DNA from: SMYC01 sp965197495
GTDB taxonomy: Bacteria > Acidobacteriota > Vicinamibacteria > Marinacidobacterales > SMYC01
Assembly: GCA_965197495.1 (NCBI GenBank)
Contig: OZ240210.1
Span: 5,084,001-5,148,000 of the forward strand
DNA length: 64,000 nucleotides
Direction: 5' to 3'
In this document: positions 63,192 through 64,000 of the stretch, in pieces
Position numbering within the stretch: the first letter of the stretch is position 1
How the letters are laid out: the number at the start of each line of letters is the position of its first letter
The notes under the pieces: generated by a model
Database searches by the model: none
Told to the model about the DNA's origin: nothing
Seen by the model: the letters and a program-made list of their open reading frames with translations, nothing else
Translations under genes and position numbers: made by a program

Positions 63192-64000
63192 TTATTGTTT
63201 CGGAGCGCCGATGGGGCTTTGAGCTGCTTCCTCTTGGATTCGCTTCGCGTCCTCCTCCAGTAGAAGTCGCACCTCCACCAGACGCTCGACTTCTTCGGCC
63301 ACGCGCGCCACGTAAGCCTCATGGTCGGGATAGCGCTCTTCAACCGAGGGGCGAGGATCCCCGCTGGCGAGGCGGTCGGCGCGCGTCACCGGAAAGGGGA
63401 TAAAAGAGCCGTCCTGGTTACAGAGCTCTCCCGCCGCTGGGCCCGAGGGATCCCAGACCGTAGGACAATGCTTTGTCGATTCCGCCCAGCGGATTGGCGG
63501 TACCCACCGCATCTTCCGTTTGATGCCTGAGAAACGAGACGAAATCCCGTGCCGCCGCCAACCCGATCCCCATCACCGGAGGGTTCGCCGCCTGGTGAAT
63601 GAACTGATAGATAAACCCTTTCTTGAACGGGGTGCCGTCTGGCAGGAGCTGGATGGCACCGGGCCCATCGAACGTCCAATGGGTTTGAGGGAGCTCCACC
63701 GGATCCTCGCTGCGCCGCTCCCGGACGAGAAGCGTCGCCACCGATGGGTCGACTTGCGGAACGGGATAGGACAGCTCGCAACGGAGGCCCCCTTCCTCGA
63801 AGAACATGCACTCATCCCAAATCGTACCTTCAATGGGGGAGCCATCGGGGTTTTGGGCAACGGGAACTTGAAGCGTCAAACGATCGTTGCCCGGTTTCAC
63901 GTCCGCTAAGATGCCCCCCCACACCAGCGTGTATCCCCGGCGCATGAGGAAGCCGTTGCCCGCGTCCTCTGCGGAGGTGGGATCGCTTCCTCCCGCGCTG
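63192..64000 (-). pseudogene. Alpha/beta hydrolase-domain protein, internally deleted, 5' end outside the window
   Basis: Reading in from the right edge: GFLMRRGYTLVWGGILADVKPG, DECMFFEEGGLRCELSYPV, AIQLLPDGTPFKKGFIYQFIHQAANPPVMGIGLAAARDFVSFLRH, GGIDKALSYGL. The expected nucleophile-to-His segment is gone, and after a frame change the end reads DGSFIPFPVTRADRLASGDPRPSVEERYPDHEAYVARVAEEVERLV, the family's normal C-terminus. The deletion removes most of the catalytic half. Confidence 0.8.

Overview
The window looks like a chromosomal segment of an environmental Gram-negative bacterium, plausibly Acidobacteriota or a related heterotroph. This is inferred from protein families only: a eukaryotic-like Ser/Thr kinase with TPR tail, a TonB-dependent receptor with an N-terminal carboxypeptidase-regulatory domain, a PQQ-like propeller protein, BNR/VPS10, DUF2092 and PVC-type dehydrogenase fragments, and secreted amidohydrolases. 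No rRNA, tRNA or single-copy marker is present to fix the taxonomy. The region is strikingly degraded. Intact metabolic genes stand between gene fragments, many chimeric or frameshifted, and at least ten insertion-sequence copies or relics.

Layout. 1-4.5 kb: isoprenylcysteine methyltransferase-like gene (partial), Hsp20 with a consensus promoter and terminator, truncated PhoD-like lipoprotein, secreted serine hydrolase. 4.5-10.3 kb: Uma2 nuclease, SulP transporter and a run of fragments (S10 peptidase, APC permease, S9 peptidase/dehydrogenase chimera, membrane protein, DUF2092). 10.3-13.3 kb: ISL3 transposase with a start-codon hairpin and a dead integrase-core transposase. 13.6-20.2 kb: DUF4202, an IS-end-flanked TolB fragment, a small anchored protein, and a kinase-TPR gene cut by an intact IS1634-like element with a 6-bp target duplication. 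20.5-29.2 kb: MmgE/PrpD, PQQ-like propeller, TPR relic, defective IS, amidohydrolase, aspartoacylase-like protein. 29.5-31 kb: second, longer but dead copy of the same IS.

31.2-36.2 kb: a visibly more GC-rich, tightly overlapped operon for hydantoinase A, hydantoinase B and a FAD-dependent amine oxidoreductase. 36.3-41.1 kb: IS1634-like element (TSD TTTAGC) inside an IS1-like transposase, then a fused tandem creatininase-family gene with frameshifts. 41.2-45.7 kb: IS200/IS605 element, DegT-type aminotransferase, secreted amidase. 46.0-50.7 kb: an integrase-core transposase gene split by a RIT element (three overlapping tyrosine recombinases, 29-bp inverted repeats, 6-bp flanking repeat), itself damaged by a partial IS200. 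50.9-54.9 kb: a TonB-dependent receptor gene broken by a frameshift, an internal inverted segment and an IS3 element. 55.3-58.1 kb: IS relics (integrase-core, IS91, IS1634, IS1-like). 58.1-60.8 kb: N-carbamoyl-amino-acid hydrolase (HyuC-type) with a substrate-binding-like protein. 60.8-64 kb: broken serine hydrolase, TPR and IS fragments, and an internally deleted alpha/beta hydrolase running off the end.

Functionally, HyuA/HyuB, the HyuC-type hydrolase and the DAO-family oxidase could open hydantoins (possibly N-methylhydantoin) to carbamoyl-amino acids, then to amino acids and oxidised products. The two halves of that set now lie about 22 kb apart, each next to copies of the same IS types, which suggests IS-mediated dispersal.
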